From Streptomyces exfoliatus (GTDB lineage Bacteria; Actinomycetota; Actinomycetes; Streptomycetales; Streptomycetaceae), in assembly GCF_000725545.1 (NCBI RefSeq), contig NZ_JNZP01000002.1, positions 62,001 through 126,000 on the forward strand: a DNA stretch of 64,000 bases. The letters run 5' to 3'. Shown piece by piece: positions 15,177 to 24,317 of the stretch (positions are counted from its first letter, which is position 1; each line of letters starts with the position of its first letter). Under the pieces are notes generated by a model that was not told the origin of the DNA, did not search any database, and saw nothing but the letters and a program-made list of their open reading frames with translations. The translations under genes were made by a program, and so were the position numbers.

Positions 15177-16256
15177 CTAGCGAGCCAGTTCTTCCTTCAG
15201 GGCCTGGAGGAAGGCGTCCACGTCGTCCTCCGTGGTGTCGAAGGCGCACATCCAGCGGACATCGCCGGCGGCCTCGTCCCAGAAGTAGAAGCGGAAGCGT
15301 TCCTGCAGTCGCCTGCTCACCTCGTGCGGCAGGCGCGCGAAGACCGCGTTGGCCTGCACCGGGTAGAGGATCTCCACCCCGTCGACCTCCCGCACGCCGG
15401 CCGCGAGGCGCTGGGCCATCGCGTTGGCGTGGCGGGCGTTGCGCAGCCACAGGTCCTTCGCGAGGAGGGCCTCCAGCTGCACCGACACGAAGCGCATCTT
15501 CGACGCGAGCTGCATGGACAGCTTGCGCAGGTGCTTCATGTGGCTGACCGCGTCGGGGTTGAGCACGACCACGGCCTCGCCGAAGAGCATGCCGTTCTTC
15601 GTGCCGCCGTACGAGATGACGTCGACGCCCACCGCGTTGGTGAACGCGCGCATCGGCACGTCGAGCGAAGCGGCGGCGTTGGCTATCCGGGCACCGTCGA
15701 GGTGGACCTTCATGCCCTTGGAGTGGGCGTGATCGACGATCGCGCGGATCTCCTCGACCGTGTAGACGGTGCCCAGCTCCGTGTTCTGGGTGATCGAGAC
15801 GACCTGCGGCATCGCCCGGTGCTCGTCCTCCCATCCCCAGGCCTGCCGGTCGATCAGCTCGGGGGTGAGCTTGCCGTCCGGGGTCGGCACGGTGAGCAGC
15901 TTGAGGCCGCCCATCCGCTCCGGCGCACCGCCCTCGTCCACGTTGATGTGCGCGGACTCGGCGCAGATGACGGCGCCCCAGCGGTCGGTGAGCGCCTGGA
16001 GGGCGGTCACGTTCGCCCCGGTCCCGTTGAAGACCGGGAAGGCCTCGGCGGAGGGGCCGAAGTGGCTGTGCATGATCCGCTGGAGGTGCTCGGTGTACTG
16101 GTCCTCGCCGTAGGCGACCTGGTGGCCGTCGTTGGCGAGGGCGAGGGCCGCGAGGACCTCGGGGTGGGCGCCGGCGTAGTTGTCGCTGGCGAAGCCCCGG
16201 ACCGACGGGTCGTGGTGACGACGCGCGTCGGTCCTGGGGCCGAGAGCCGCGGTCAC
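15177..16256 (-). CDS. Low-specificity threonine aldolase / beta-eliminating lyase family PLP enzyme
   Basis: A 359-residue fold-type I PLP enzyme. Family landmarks are RGFASDNYAGAHPEVL near the N-terminus, the cofactor-contacting FNGTGANVTALQALT, the Asp of VHLDGARIANA, and the Schiff-base lysine in ISYGGTKNGMLFGE. It would cleave L-threonine or L-allo-threonine to glycine and acetaldehyde. The GTG at 16256 overlaps the SDR stop (GTGA), so it is translated by coupling as the last gene of a three-gene operon, and a strong hairpin follows it. Confidence 0.9.
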   Translation of the reverse strand: MTAALGPRTDARRHHDPSVRGFASDNYAGAHPEVLAALALANDGHQVAYGEDQYTEHLQRIMHSHFGPSAEAFPVFNGTGANVTALQALTDRWGAVICAESAHINVDEGGAPERMGGLKLLTVPTPDGKLTPELIDRQAWGWEDEHRAMPQVVSITQNTELGTVYTVEEIRAIVDHAHSKGMKVHLDGARIANAAASLDVPMRAFTNAVGVDVISYGGTKNGMLFGEAVVVLNPDAVSHMKHLRKLSMQLASKMRFVSVQLEALLAKDLWLRNARHANAMAQRLAAGVREVDGVEILYPVQANAVFARLPHEVSRRLQERFRFYFWDEAAGDVRWMCAFDTTEDDVDAFLQALKEELAR

Positions 16257-17014
16257 GGCTTGGGGGTCAGCCACAGACGCTGTCCATTCACTTCCTGGGC
16301 GGGCCTGTCCCACAGACCGGCGACCTCGTCGGCAAGGTCCGTGACGTCGGTGAAGCCCGCGAACTTCGCGTTGGGGCGCTCGGCGCGCATGCCGTCGTGC
16401 ACCAATGCCTTGATCACCAGGATCGCAGCCGCCGCCTGCGGGCCGTCGTCGCCCCCCAGCTTGCGGAAGGAGTCCGCCATGGCGAGGGTCCACGCCTCGG
16501 CGGCGGCCTTGCCGGCGTTGTACGCGGCGTTGTTGGCCAGCGGCTTGTGCGCGCCGACCTGGCTGATCAGGGCGTAACGGCCCCGGCCGTCGGCCCGCAG
16601 CAGCCCGTCGTGGAAGGCGAGCGAGGTGTGCTGGACGGTGCGGATCAGGAGCTTCTCCAGGAAGTCCCAGTCCTTGAGGTCGGTCTCGGTGAAGGAGGCG
16701 CTGCCGCGCCAGCCGCCGACCAGGTGGACGAGGCCGTCGATCCGGCCGAACTCCTTCTCGGTCTTCGCGGCCCAGTCGCGCGTGGCGTCCAGGTCGAGCA
16801 GGTCGACCGTGTCGCCGATGACGGTGGCGCCGCCGTGCGCGTAGCGGGCGGCGTCGACGGCCTCCGCGAGGCGGGTCGGGTCGGCGTCGGACGCGACCAC
16901 GGTCGCACCGGCCTCGGCGAGGCGCAGCAGCGTCGCGCGGCCCGCGGGTCCTGCCGCGCCGGCCACCGCGATGACGGCGCCGTCGAGCGGCCCGCCGTTT
17001 CCGTTGGCGTTCAT
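16253..17014 (-). CDS. Short-chain dehydrogenase/reductase family protein
   Basis: A 253-residue SDR. The N-terminal Rossmann motif is IAVAGAAGPAGRATLLRLAEAGA, close to the classical TGxxxGxG. NNAAYNAGKAAAEAW holds the YxxxK catalytic pair, and HLVGGW replaces the NNAG motif. It would oxidise or reduce a small alcohol or ketone with NAD(P). I use the ATG at 17014, which has a GGAGG 9 bp upstream. A GTG at 17053 overlaps the DUF6421 stop (GTGA) and would add 13 residues; either is possible. It is the middle gene of the operon. Confidence 0.85.
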   Translation of the reverse strand: MNANGNGGPLDGAVIAVAGAAGPAGRATLLRLAEAGATVVASDADPTRLAEAVDAARYAHGGATVIGDTVDLLDLDATRDWAAKTEKEFGRIDGLVHLVGGWRGSASFTETDLKDWDFLEKLLIRTVQHTSLAFHDGLLRADGRGRYALISQVGAHKPLANNAAYNAGKAAAEAWTLAMADSFRKLGGDDGPQAAAAILVIKALVHDGMRAERPNAKFAGFTDVTDLADEVAGLWDRPAQEVNGQRLWLTPKP

Positions 17015-17049
17015 GGGCGACGCCTCCTCCGTGTCCTCGGTACGCGTGC

Positions 17050-18456
17050 TCACGCGGCGGCCCGCTCGGTCCCAGAGACGTCGGCGGCGGTGATGCCCTT
17101 GGTTTCGGCGATCACGCCCTTCAGCTTCTTGGCGAGGGCCTCAAAGAACATGCTGAGCGGAAACTCGTCCGGAAGCACGTCGTCGACGAGCTTGCGCGGC
17201 GGAAGCGAGAGGTCGAGGGCGTCGGGGCCCTTGGCCCACTTCGATCCCGGGTGCGGGGCGAGGTAGGTGGAGACGAGCTCGTACGCCTTGAACCAGTGGA
17301 CGAGCTTGGGGCGGTCGATGCCGTCGCGGTAGAGCTTCTCGATCTCGGCGCAGAGCTGGTTGGTGACCTCGGGGGCCCGCTGCCAGTCGATCTTGAGGGT
17401 GTTGTCCGTCCAGCGCACCACTTCGTGCTTGTGGAGGTACGCGAAGAGGAGCTGGCCGCCGAGACCGTCGTAGTTGCGGTTGCGGTCACCGGAGAGCGGG
17501 AAGCGGAACATCCGGTCGAAGAGGACCGCGTACTGCACGTCGCGGCCGTGCGCGTTGCCCTCGGACTCCAGCTTCACGGCCTCCTTGAAGGCGGTGAGGT
17601 CGCAGCGGAGCTCTTCGAGTCCGTACATCCAGAAGGGCTGGCGCTGCTTGATCATGAAGGGGTCGAAGGGCAGGTCGCCGTGGCTGTGGGTGCGGTCGTG
17701 GACCATGTCCCAGAGCACGAACGCCTGCTCGCAGCGGGCCTGGTCGTCGATCATGGCGGCGATGTCCGTGGGCAGCTGGATGCCCAGGATGTCGACGGCG
17801 GCTTCCGTCACCTTGCGGAAGCGGGCGGCCTCTCGGTCGCAGAAGATGCCACCCCAGGTGAAGCGCTCGGGGGCCTCGCGGACGGCGATGGTCTCCGGGA
17901 AGAGGACGGCCGAGTTGGTGTCGTACCCGGCGGTGAAGTCCTCGAAGGTGATGCCGCAGAAGAGCGGGTTGTCGTAGCGGGTGCGCTCCAGCTCGGAGAG
18001 CCACTCCGGCCACACCATGCGCAGCACGACGGCTTCGAGGTTGCGGTCCAGGTTGCCGTTCTGCGTGTACATCGGGAAGAGCACCAGGTGCTGGAGCCCG
18101 TCCCTGCGGTCGGCGGCCGGCTGGAACGCGAGCAGCGAGTCCAGGAAGTCCGGGACCGTGAAGCCGCTCTCGCCCCACTTGCGCAGGTCCGAGACGACAG
18201 CGCGGTGGTACGCGCCGTCGTGCGGGACGAGCGGGGAGAGCTGCTCGACCGCGGCGATGACGCGGTCGAGGGTCAGCTCGGCCAGGGAGCGGGCGGGCGC
18301 GCCCTCGGCCTCGAAGTCGATGGAGCCGTCGGCGCTCTGCCAGGAGCGGATCTCCTCCACGGCATTCTTGAGCTCGGGCCAGGCGGGGTGGTCGATCACC
18401 CGGGCGTCGGTGAATATCCCCTCACCGATCACGTCCTGCACAAGAATTTCCGTCAT
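17050..18456 (-). CDS. DUF6421 family protein
   Basis: A 468-residue soluble protein with no signal peptide or membrane segment. It contains conserved-looking stretches such as FPMYTQNGNLDRNLEAV, WDMVHDRTHSHGDLPFDPFMIKQRQPFWMYG and GGQLLFAYLHKHEVVRWTD. The His-rich HDRTHSHGD might bind a metal. It is the first gene of a coupled operon with an SDR and a threonine-aldolase-like enzyme, which hints at a metabolic enzyme acting on a hydroxy amino acid or its derivative. The ATG at 18456 has a TGGAGGAAGAGG ribosome site. The function is not known. Confidence 0.8.
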   Translation of the reverse strand: MTEILVQDVIGEGIFTDARVIDHPAWPELKNAVEEIRSWQSADGSIDFEAEGAPARSLAELTLDRVIAAVEQLSPLVPHDGAYHRAVVSDLRKWGESGFTVPDFLDSLLAFQPAADRRDGLQHLVLFPMYTQNGNLDRNLEAVVLRMVWPEWLSELERTRYDNPLFCGITFEDFTAGYDTNSAVLFPETIAVREAPERFTWGGIFCDREAARFRKVTEAAVDILGIQLPTDIAAMIDDQARCEQAFVLWDMVHDRTHSHGDLPFDPFMIKQRQPFWMYGLEELRCDLTAFKEAVKLESEGNAHGRDVQYAVLFDRMFRFPLSGDRNRNYDGLGGQLLFAYLHKHEVVRWTDNTLKIDWQRAPEVTNQLCAEIEKLYRDGIDRPKLVHWFKAYELVSTYLAPHPGSKWAKGPDALDLSLPPRKLVDDVLPDEFPLSMFFEALAKKLKGVIAETKGITAADVSGTERAAA

Positions 18457-18612
18457 GCCTCTTCCTCCACAGGAGAACCTCGCGTCAAGACACCGTAACC
18501 ATCCACGGTTCCCCACCACAAGAGGGGCAAGAGAAATTATCCTGCGCGACCCCCCGTTCGACAGAAGTTTTTCCTGTCAGTCAGGGTCGAAGCCGCCCTT
18601 CCGCCACCCCGG

Positions 18613-19164
18613 TCAGCCGAGCGGCTTGACCAGGAGCTCGAACTCGAGATCGTCCCGCTGCGGTACGCCGAACCGCTCGTCGCCGTACGGGAACGGGGAC
18701 ATCCGGCCGGTGCGCCGGTAGCCGCGCCGCTCGTACCAGGCGATCAGCTCCTCGCGCACGGAGATCACCGTCATGTGCATCTCCCGCGCGCCCCAGAGCT
18801 CGCGCACCCGGCGCTCCGCCTCCGCGATGATCAGCTTGCCGAGGCCCGCGCCCTGCAGTTCGGGCCGGACCGCGAACATGCCGAAGTAGGCGGCCTCGCC
18901 GCGGTCCTCCAGCTGGCAGCAGGCGACGATCTCGTCGTCGCTCTCGACCACCAGGAGCCGGCTGCCGGGCGTGGTGATCACGGCGGCCACGCCGTCGGGG
19001 TCGGTGCGCTGTCCCTGGAGCAGGTGTGCCTCGGTGGTCCACCCCCGCCGGCTCGCGTCGCCCCGGTAGGCCGACTGGACGAGCGGGACGAGTGCCGGGA
19101 CGTCGCCCAGGACCGCGTCGCGGTAGCTGATCCGGCCGGTCTCCTGCGACGTGGCGGTGTCCAT
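18613..19164 (-). CDS. GNAT-family N-acetyltransferase
   Basis: A 183-residue GNAT protein. The acetyl-CoA pyrophosphate-binding motif A is MFAVRPELQGAGLGKLIIAEAE (pattern Q/RxxGxG/A), preceded by the beta-4 strand segment AAYFGM and followed by the motif-B-like AWYERRGYRRTGR. It would acetylate a primary amine or alpha-amino group; the substrate cannot be predicted. The ATG at 19164 is followed by the usual N-terminal strand ISYRDAVLGDVPALVPLV. It stands alone on this strand, with no operon partner. Confidence 0.9.
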   Translation of the reverse strand: MDTATSQETGRISYRDAVLGDVPALVPLVQSAYRGDASRRGWTTEAHLLQGQRTDPDGVAAVITTPGSRLLVVESDDEIVACCQLEDRGEAAYFGMFAVRPELQGAGLGKLIIAEAERRVRELWGAREMHMTVISVREELIAWYERRGYRRTGRMSPFPYGDERFGVPQRDDLEFELLVKPLG

Positions 19165-19336
19165 GTGAACGGGGCTCCCCTCGGGTACTGACGGTCGCCG
19201 AACGCGACCGTCCCGAGCTTAGTCGGGCGCCGTTCACTCCCCTTCGTACGCCTCCGCGCGCCCGTGCGCCCGCGTGCGCACGACCGGCGCCGGGCATTCC
19301 TCCGGGGACGGTACGGCGTCGAGGGGGAGGTGTGCC

Positions 19337-19930
19337 GTGCACGGACCGGCTCTGTCCGGGTGGCTCATGGTCGCGCTGTGCGCGGCGACGGGGGTGTACT
19401 GCCTGCTGCGGATGCGCGTGTGCGCCGGGGAGCAGCGGCGGGCGGCGGGCGGCGAGGCGGTGATGGGATTCGGGATGGCGTCCATGGCGCTGCCCGCGGC
19501 CGTGCTCACGCCGCCGACCTGGGGCTGGGCGGTGTACGCGGCGGTGTTCGGCGGCGCCACGCTGCACGGCCTGTTCACGGTCCGGCGGGGCGGTCACCAT
19601 CTGCACCATCTGGTCGGCTCGCTCGCCATGGTCTACATGGCGGTGGCGATGGCGTCACCCGCCACGGGGGCGCACACGGGGCACACGCCGGGCACCACGA
19701 GCGGCATACCCGTCGTCACGGGCGGGCTGCTCCTCTATTACGTGGTGTACGTGCTGCACGCGGGCGCGAGACTCGCACCGGTCGCGACGGTGAGGACGGC
19801 GAGGGCCGGTGGCCCCGGGCAGGGACAGGGGCCGGGTCCGGGGCCGGCCTGGGCGACTCGGCCCGAGCTGGCGCTCGCCTGCCGGCTGTCGATGGCGCTC
19901 GCCATGCTGGCCATGTTGGTGACCTTGTGA
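19337..19930 (+). CDS. DUF5134 integral membrane protein
   Basis: A 197-residue polytopic membrane protein with about five hydrophobic helices and short histidine-rich loops (GHHLHHLVGS; HTGHTPGT). The GTG at 19337 has GGGGGAGG six bases upstream. The frame opens earlier, but that part is not membrane-like. DUF5134 genes are commonly next to M56-type peptidase genes in Streptomyces, as here. The conserved histidines could bind copper or another metal; this is inference. The Pro/Gly-rich PGQGQGPGPGPAW loop precedes the last helix. Confidence 0.75.
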   Translation: MHGPALSGWLMVALCAATGVYCLLRMRVCAGEQRRAAGGEAVMGFGMASMALPAAVLTPPTWGWAVYAAVFGGATLHGLFTVRRGGHHLHHLVGSLAMVYMAVAMASPATGAHTGHTPGTTSGIPVVTGGLLLYYVVYVLHAGARLAPVATVRTARAGGPGQGQGPGPGPAWATRPELALACRLSMALAMLAMLVTL

Positions 19931-19959
19931 GAGCGGTGGGTCGGTAGGGCGGCGGACGG

Positions 19960-20007
19960 CTGGACGGCTGCACGGCTGCACGGCTGCACGGCTGCACGGC
20001 TGCACGG
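19960..20007. repeat. 8-bp tandem repeat, six units
   Basis: Five perfect CTGCACGG units (19968-20007) are preceded by one variant CTGGACGG (19960-19967). They lie in the gap between the DUF5134 and M56 peptidase genes. Being 8 bp and intergenic, the array could vary in copy number without affecting a reading frame. Confidence 0.8.
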
Positions 20008-20085
20008 GCAACGAAACCGTGGCGTACGTCACTTGGGGCCCGAGGCCATACCCCCGACCCGTACCGCGCTCATAGGGTGACGCCC

Positions 20086-21021
20086 ATGTGGGTCTCCCTC
20101 GCGCTGTTCCTGCTCGGCGTCCTGACCGCCCTCGCCGCGCCCCGGCTGCTGTCACGGGCCGACTGGGTCGAGCGAGAACCCGTGGTGGCCCTCTGGGTGT
20201 GGCAGTGCGTGGTCGCCGCCGTCCTGCTGAGCTTCGCGCTCTCCATGACGTTCAGCGCGTCGACCGCCTGGCAGGCCGTGCGCGGGCAGGTCTTCGCGCC
20301 CGCCCCGCGCGCGGTGGTCGACGCGTACGAGCTGGGGACGACCGGCCCCTGGTCCGCGGTCCTCGCCGTGGTCCTCGCGGCCGGCGGCGTCTGGTCCGGT
20401 GCGATGCTCGGCCGGGAGATCGGCCGGGCCCGCGCCCGGCGCAGGCAGCGCCGCTGCGATCTGCTCGTCCGCGCCCCCCTGATGCCCGGGGAGGAGCCCG
20501 GCGAGGAGCGTCTCGTGGTCCTGGAGGGCGAGCGGGCGGACGCCTGGTGGCTCGCGGGGACCACGTCCCGGCTGGTCATCACCACCGCGGCGCTGCGGCG
20601 GTTGAAGGGGCGTCAGCTGGACGCGGTCCTGGCGCACGAGCAGGGTCACGCCCGCGCCCGGCACGACTGGCTGCTGCACTCCTCGGCGGCGTTGGCCGCC
20701 GGGTTCCCCGGGATCCCGGTCTTCGCGGCCTTCCGCGAGGAGATGCACCGGCTCGTGGAGCTGGCCGCCGACGACGTGGCCTCGCGCCGGTTCGGGCGGC
20801 TGACGATCGCGCTCGCCCTGGTCGGACTGAACGAGGACCGGGGCGTGTTCGGGCCCGGCCCCGCCCCGTACGCGGATCTCCCCCAGCGGGTGAACCGGCT
20901 GCTCACCGCGGCGCCCCGGCTCACCGCGGGGCGCCGACTGCGGCTCACCGCGGCCGCGGCCCTGGTACCGGTGGTCCCGGTGCTCGTGGCCTTCGTCCCT
21001 GCGCTCAGCGCGCTGGGATAG
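20086..21021 (+). CDS. M56 family membrane metallopeptidase (BlaR1-like)
   Basis: A 311-residue membrane zinc peptidase. Helices at roughly residues 1-20, 40-60 and 85-105 precede a cytosolic domain with the zinc motif AVLAHEQGHARARHDWLLH (HExxH) near residue 185 and the downstream Glu in ELAADDVASRRFG. A final hydrophobic segment closes the protein. Relatives sense signals and cleave a BlaI-type repressor. No BlaI gene is adjacent here, so the target is unclear. The ATG at 20086 is preferred; an in-frame GTG lies nine bases upstream. Confidence 0.88.
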   Translation: MWVSLALFLLGVLTALAAPRLLSRADWVEREPVVALWVWQCVVAAVLLSFALSMTFSASTAWQAVRGQVFAPAPRAVVDAYELGTTGPWSAVLAVVLAAGGVWSGAMLGREIGRARARRRQRRCDLLVRAPLMPGEEPGEERLVVLEGERADAWWLAGTTSRLVITTAALRRLKGRQLDAVLAHEQGHARARHDWLLHSSAALAAGFPGIPVFAAFREEMHRLVELAADDVASRRFGRLTIALALVGLNEDRGVFGPGPAPYADLPQRVNRLLTAAPRLTAGRRLRLTAAAALVPVVPVLVAFVPALSALG

Positions 21022-21122
21022 CAACGGATGGCGGTGCGCGCCTCGGCGGATTCGGGTGCGGCGGCGCGCGGAGGGCGCGCGCGGAGGATCACTCGGGGCA
21101 GGTCATCAGGCAGGATCGATGT

Positions 21123-21815
21123 ATGCGCTCCTCCGCGGTGATCTCCGGCGCCCTGGCCCTTCCGCTACTCGTGCTCGTGGCCGTGGGGTGGGCGCCTTTG
21201 CTCTCCTTCGACCTGTCGGTCGCCGAGTCCCTGCACCGTGAGGCCGTCGCCCGCCCCTGGCTCACCCGACTCCACCGGATCCTCAGCGACTGGGTGTGGG
21301 ACCCGTGGACGATGCGCGCCCTGGCCGCGGCGACCGCGGTGCTGCTGTGGTGGCGGCGGGAACGGCGCACGGCCCTGTGGCTGGCCGGGACCATGCTGTT
21401 CGCCGCGGCGCTCCAGCAGGGGGTGAAGGCGCTGCTGGACCGGGAGCGGCCGCGGTGGCCCGACCCGGTCGACTCGGCACAGTACGCCGCCTTCCCCTCG
21501 GGGCACGCGATGACGGCCATGGTGGCCTGCGGGCTGCTGCTCTGGGTGCTCGCGCTGCGCTGGCGCCCCGGGTGGCGCGGCTGGGGCGCGCTCGCGGGCG
21601 TCGCGCTCGTCTCGGTCCTCGGCGCCGGCTGGACCCGGCTCTACCTGGGTGTGCACTGGCCGACGGACGTGCTCGGGGGCTGGCTGCTGGGCTGGTGCTG
21701 TGTGGCCGTGGCGGTCCTGACGTACCGCTGGAGCGAACGGCGTGGGGCCCGGACGGCAGGCCTTCGGGACGGCGGGCTCGGCGGGCTCGGCGGGAGCAGA
21801 ATGGAAAGGACATGA
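21123..21815 (+). CDS. PAP2-family phosphatase
   Basis: A 230-residue polytopic membrane phosphatase with all three PAP2 active-site motifs in order: KALLDRERPRWP (KX6RP), PSGHAMT (PSGH) and RLYLGVHWPTDVLGG (SRX5HX3D-type with catalytic His). It would dephosphorylate an isoprenyl diphosphate or phosphatidic acid at the outer membrane face. A Gly-rich LRDGGLGGLGGS tail ends the protein. A hairpin 5 bp after the stop probably terminates the transcript. It is about 100 bp downstream of the M56 peptidase and may share its transcript. Confidence 0.92.
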   Translation: MRSSAVISGALALPLLVLVAVGWAPLLSFDLSVAESLHREAVARPWLTRLHRILSDWVWDPWTMRALAAATAVLLWWRRERRTALWLAGTMLFAAALQQGVKALLDRERPRWPDPVDSAQYAAFPSGHAMTAMVACGLLLWVLALRWRPGWRGWGALAGVALVSVLGAGWTRLYLGVHWPTDVLGGWLLGWCCVAVAVLTYRWSERRGARTAGLRDGGLGGLGGSRMERT

Positions 21816-21819
21816 TGAA

Positions 21820-21864
21820 GCCGTCTGCTCTGGACGATCCCCCGTGTCGCCCAGAACAGACGGC
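21820..21864 (+). terminator. Terminator hairpin after the PAP2 gene
   Basis: GCCGTCTGCTCTGG (21820-21833) pairs with CCAGAACAGACGGC (21851-21864) with one mismatch over 14 bp around a 17-base loop, immediately after the PAP2 stop codon. Confidence 0.65.
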
Positions 21865-21947
21865 ATCCCCGGCGGTCTGCCACGCGGGCATGCCGACCGG
21901 ATGCGCCGAGTATATTGGCCGGCAGCCAGTCAACGCAGGAGTCCAGC

Positions 21948-22628
21948 ATGTCCCCGCGTAGCCCATCGGTCAATGAAGAGCTGCGGCGCCGTTCGCGGGA
22001 GCGGATTCTGCGGGCCACGGTGGAGCTGGTGGACACGCGCGGGTACGAGGCGACCACGCTGGGCGACATCGCGGAGCGGGCCGGTACGGCGCGCGGGCTG
22101 ATCTCGTACTACTTCCCCGGCAAGCGGCAGCTCCTCCAGGCGGCGGTGCACCGTCTGATGCACCTCACCCTGGAGGAGGCGCTGGAGCGCGAACCGCGCA
22201 CGGAGGACGGCCGCGAGCGGCTGGCCCGCGCGATCGACGCGATCCTGGGGCTCGCGATGGAGCGCCCCACGCTGATGCGGACCCATATGGCGGGAATCCT
22301 GCAGGCCGAGGGGTTCGTGCAGTGCGAGGAGCAGCAGCGCCTCGCGTCCCTGCTGCGGGACACGGTCACCCGGTACGGCTCCGAGGACGTGGACACCGAC
22401 TATCCGCTGCTGCGCGCCCTCCTGATGGGCGCGGTGGTGGCGGTGCTGCTGCCGGGCGCCAGGATGCCGCTCGCGCGGCTGCGCGCGGAGCTGTTCCACC
22501 GGTACGGCCTGGACTGGGAGGCGGGCGTGCCGCCGGACGGGGGTCCGCCCGGCGGCACGCCGGCGATCAGGCCGTCAGCCGGTCGTCAGGACCCGGGTCA
22601 GTCGTCGGTCGAGTCGAAGTCGAAGTAG
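21948..22628 (+). CDS. TetR-family transcriptional regulator
   Basis: A 226-residue TetR regulator. The HTH spans residues 15-60 (RERILRATVELVDTRGYEATTLGDIAERAG, then the recognition helix TARGLISYYFPGKRQLL). The C-terminal ligand domain is helical and ends in a Gly/Pro/Ser-rich tail. The ATG at 21948 has AGGAG upstream. Its last 31 bases overlap the 3' end of the convergent LVIVD gene. No divergent partner gene exists, so the regulon cannot be inferred from position. Confidence 0.9.
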   Translation: MSPRSPSVNEELRRRSRERILRATVELVDTRGYEATTLGDIAERAGTARGLISYYFPGKRQLLQAAVHRLMHLTLEEALEREPRTEDGRERLARAIDAILGLAMERPTLMRTHMAGILQAEGFVQCEEQQRLASLLRDTVTRYGSEDVDTDYPLLRALLMGAVVAVLLPGARMPLARLRAELFHRYGLDWEAGVPPDGGPPGGTPAIRPSAGRQDPGQSSVESKSK

Positions 22629-24142
22629 TTCGGCTGCGTCTGGACGTTGAGCTCGTCCATGCGGACCCGCTTCGCGGGGTCCGTACGGGGGTCGGAGAGC
22701 TTCAGCACGTCGAAGCCCTTGGCGATGTCGTTCGAGTAGATGTAGCCGTTGTAGTAGTACGCGGACCACGAGCCACCGGTCGTGATGGTGGTGGCGGACA
22801 CCGGGCCGCGCTCGAAGTAGGCGATCTCCTTGGGCTTCGCCGAGTCGGTGAAGTCCCAGACGGAGACACCGCCCTGGTACCAGGCCTGGACCATGAGGTC
22901 CTTGCCCTTGACCGGGATCAGCGAGCCGTTGTGGGCGACGCAGTTCTCGGTGGAGGCCTGGTGGCGCGGGATCTTGAAGTAGCTGCGGAAGACGAGATCG
23001 CGCTTCTTGCCCTTGCCCACGATGTCGTAGATGCCGTTGGCGCCGCGGTTCGGGCCGACTTCGGCGTTGCAGGTGGCCCCGCCGCCGCCGCCGAGCTCGT
23101 CGGTGAAGACGACCTTGTTCGTCCGCTGGTTGAAGGTGGCGGAGTGCCAGAACGCGAAGTTGACGTTGTCCTGGACCTGGTCGATCACCCGGGGGTGCTC
23201 GGGGTCCTCGATGTCGAAGAGGATGCCGTCACCCATGCAGGCACCGGCCGCGAGGTTCTTCTCCGGCAGCACCGTGATGTCGTGGCAGCCGGTGGTCTTC
23301 GAGACGCCCGGGTTGGTGGGTCCGCCCGGGTTGCCGCCGCCGTCCGGGCCCTCGCCCGGGAAGAGGACGGGGAAGCTGACGATCGCGGACTGCTCGGGCG
23401 CCTTGCGGGGCACCTTGATGACCGAGATGCCGTCGTGCGGGGGCTGGCAGTCGGGGAACGCCGCGTTGGGCGAGTACGAGGAGACGTACACGTAGACGTT
23501 CTTGCCCTTGGGCACCAGCGTGTGGGTGTGCGAACCGCAGGCGGTCTCGACGGCGGCCACGTACTTCGGGTTGGCGATGTCGCTGATGTCGAAGATCTTC
23601 ATGCCCTCCCAGGAGTCCTTGACCGAGGCGGGCTGGGAGGTGCTGGCGCAGGAGTTGTCGCTCCGCGAGGAGTCCGTCGAGAGGAACACGAGGTTCCCGG
23701 AGACGGAGATGTCGTTCTGGGATCCGGGGCAGAGGACCTGGGCGACGGTCTTCGGGGCCTTCGGGTCGCTGATGTCGAAGATGCGGAAGCCGTCGTAGTT
23801 GCCGGCGAACGCGTACTTGCCCTGGAACGCGAGGTCCGAGTTGGTGCCCTTGAGGGCGTCCTTCGGGATGTTCACGAGGTGCTCGATGTTCGGGCTGTGG
23901 ACGATCTCGTCCACGCCGGGTATCTCGCCGCTCTGGATGGCGGAGCGCGCGTCGGCCGCCTGCTCCGAGGAGACCTTGCCCTGGACGGGGTTGTCTCCGG
24001 GGTCGGGTGTGGCGGACGCGGGGCCGGCCACGAACAACGTGGCGAGCATTCCGGCCGCGGCTGATGCCACGCCCAGGCGTCTGAGCCGTGCACGCGGGTC
24101 TCGCGTGATGGTCGTGGTACGCGGGGTACGCAACGAGGTCAC
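22598..24142 (-). CDS. Secreted LVIVD-repeat beta-propeller protein
   Basis: A 514-residue exported protein. A signal peptide covers about residues 1-44 (Arg-rich head, hydrophobic VASAAAGMLATLFVAG, cleavage near ASA). The mature part has LVIVD-like repeats such as GFRIFDISDPKAPKTVA, GMKIFDISDIANPKYVA and GILFDIEDPEHPRVIDQV, which form a propeller. Four or more cysteines may form disulfides. Such proteins occur on actinobacterial surfaces with no known enzymatic activity. The GTG at 24142 follows GGAGGACG. It is divergent from the DUF305 lipoprotein gene, which may be functionally linked. Confidence 0.85.
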   Translation of the reverse strand: MTSLRTPRTTTITRDPRARLRRLGVASAAAGMLATLFVAGPASATPDPGDNPVQGKVSSEQAADARSAIQSGEIPGVDEIVHSPNIEHLVNIPKDALKGTNSDLAFQGKYAFAGNYDGFRIFDISDPKAPKTVAQVLCPGSQNDISVSGNLVFLSTDSSRSDNSCASTSQPASVKDSWEGMKIFDISDIANPKYVAAVETACGSHTHTLVPKGKNVYVYVSSYSPNAAFPDCQPPHDGISVIKVPRKAPEQSAIVSFPVLFPGEGPDGGGNPGGPTNPGVSKTTGCHDITVLPEKNLAAGACMGDGILFDIEDPEHPRVIDQVQDNVNFAFWHSATFNQRTNKVVFTDELGGGGGATCNAEVGPNRGANGIYDIVGKGKKRDLVFRSYFKIPRHQASTENCVAHNGSLIPVKGKDLMVQAWYQGGVSVWDFTDSAKPKEIAYFERGPVSATTITTGGSWSAYYYNGYIYSNDIAKGFDVLKLSDPRTDPAKRVRMDELNVQTQPNYFDFDSTDD

Positions 24143-24317
24143 TCCGTCCTCCCTTGTATCCGTTCAGCTTTGAACGGGTGTTGGACAGCGGCAGTATCTT
24201 CCTTGCCGTGCACATCTCAACAGATGGCAACGCAGATGTAATGAAGGTTTTTGCTCGGACGCCCCGCGAAAAGTGCTAGGAACGGACACACTCACCGCAA
24301 GAACCCTGGAGGTCGCG

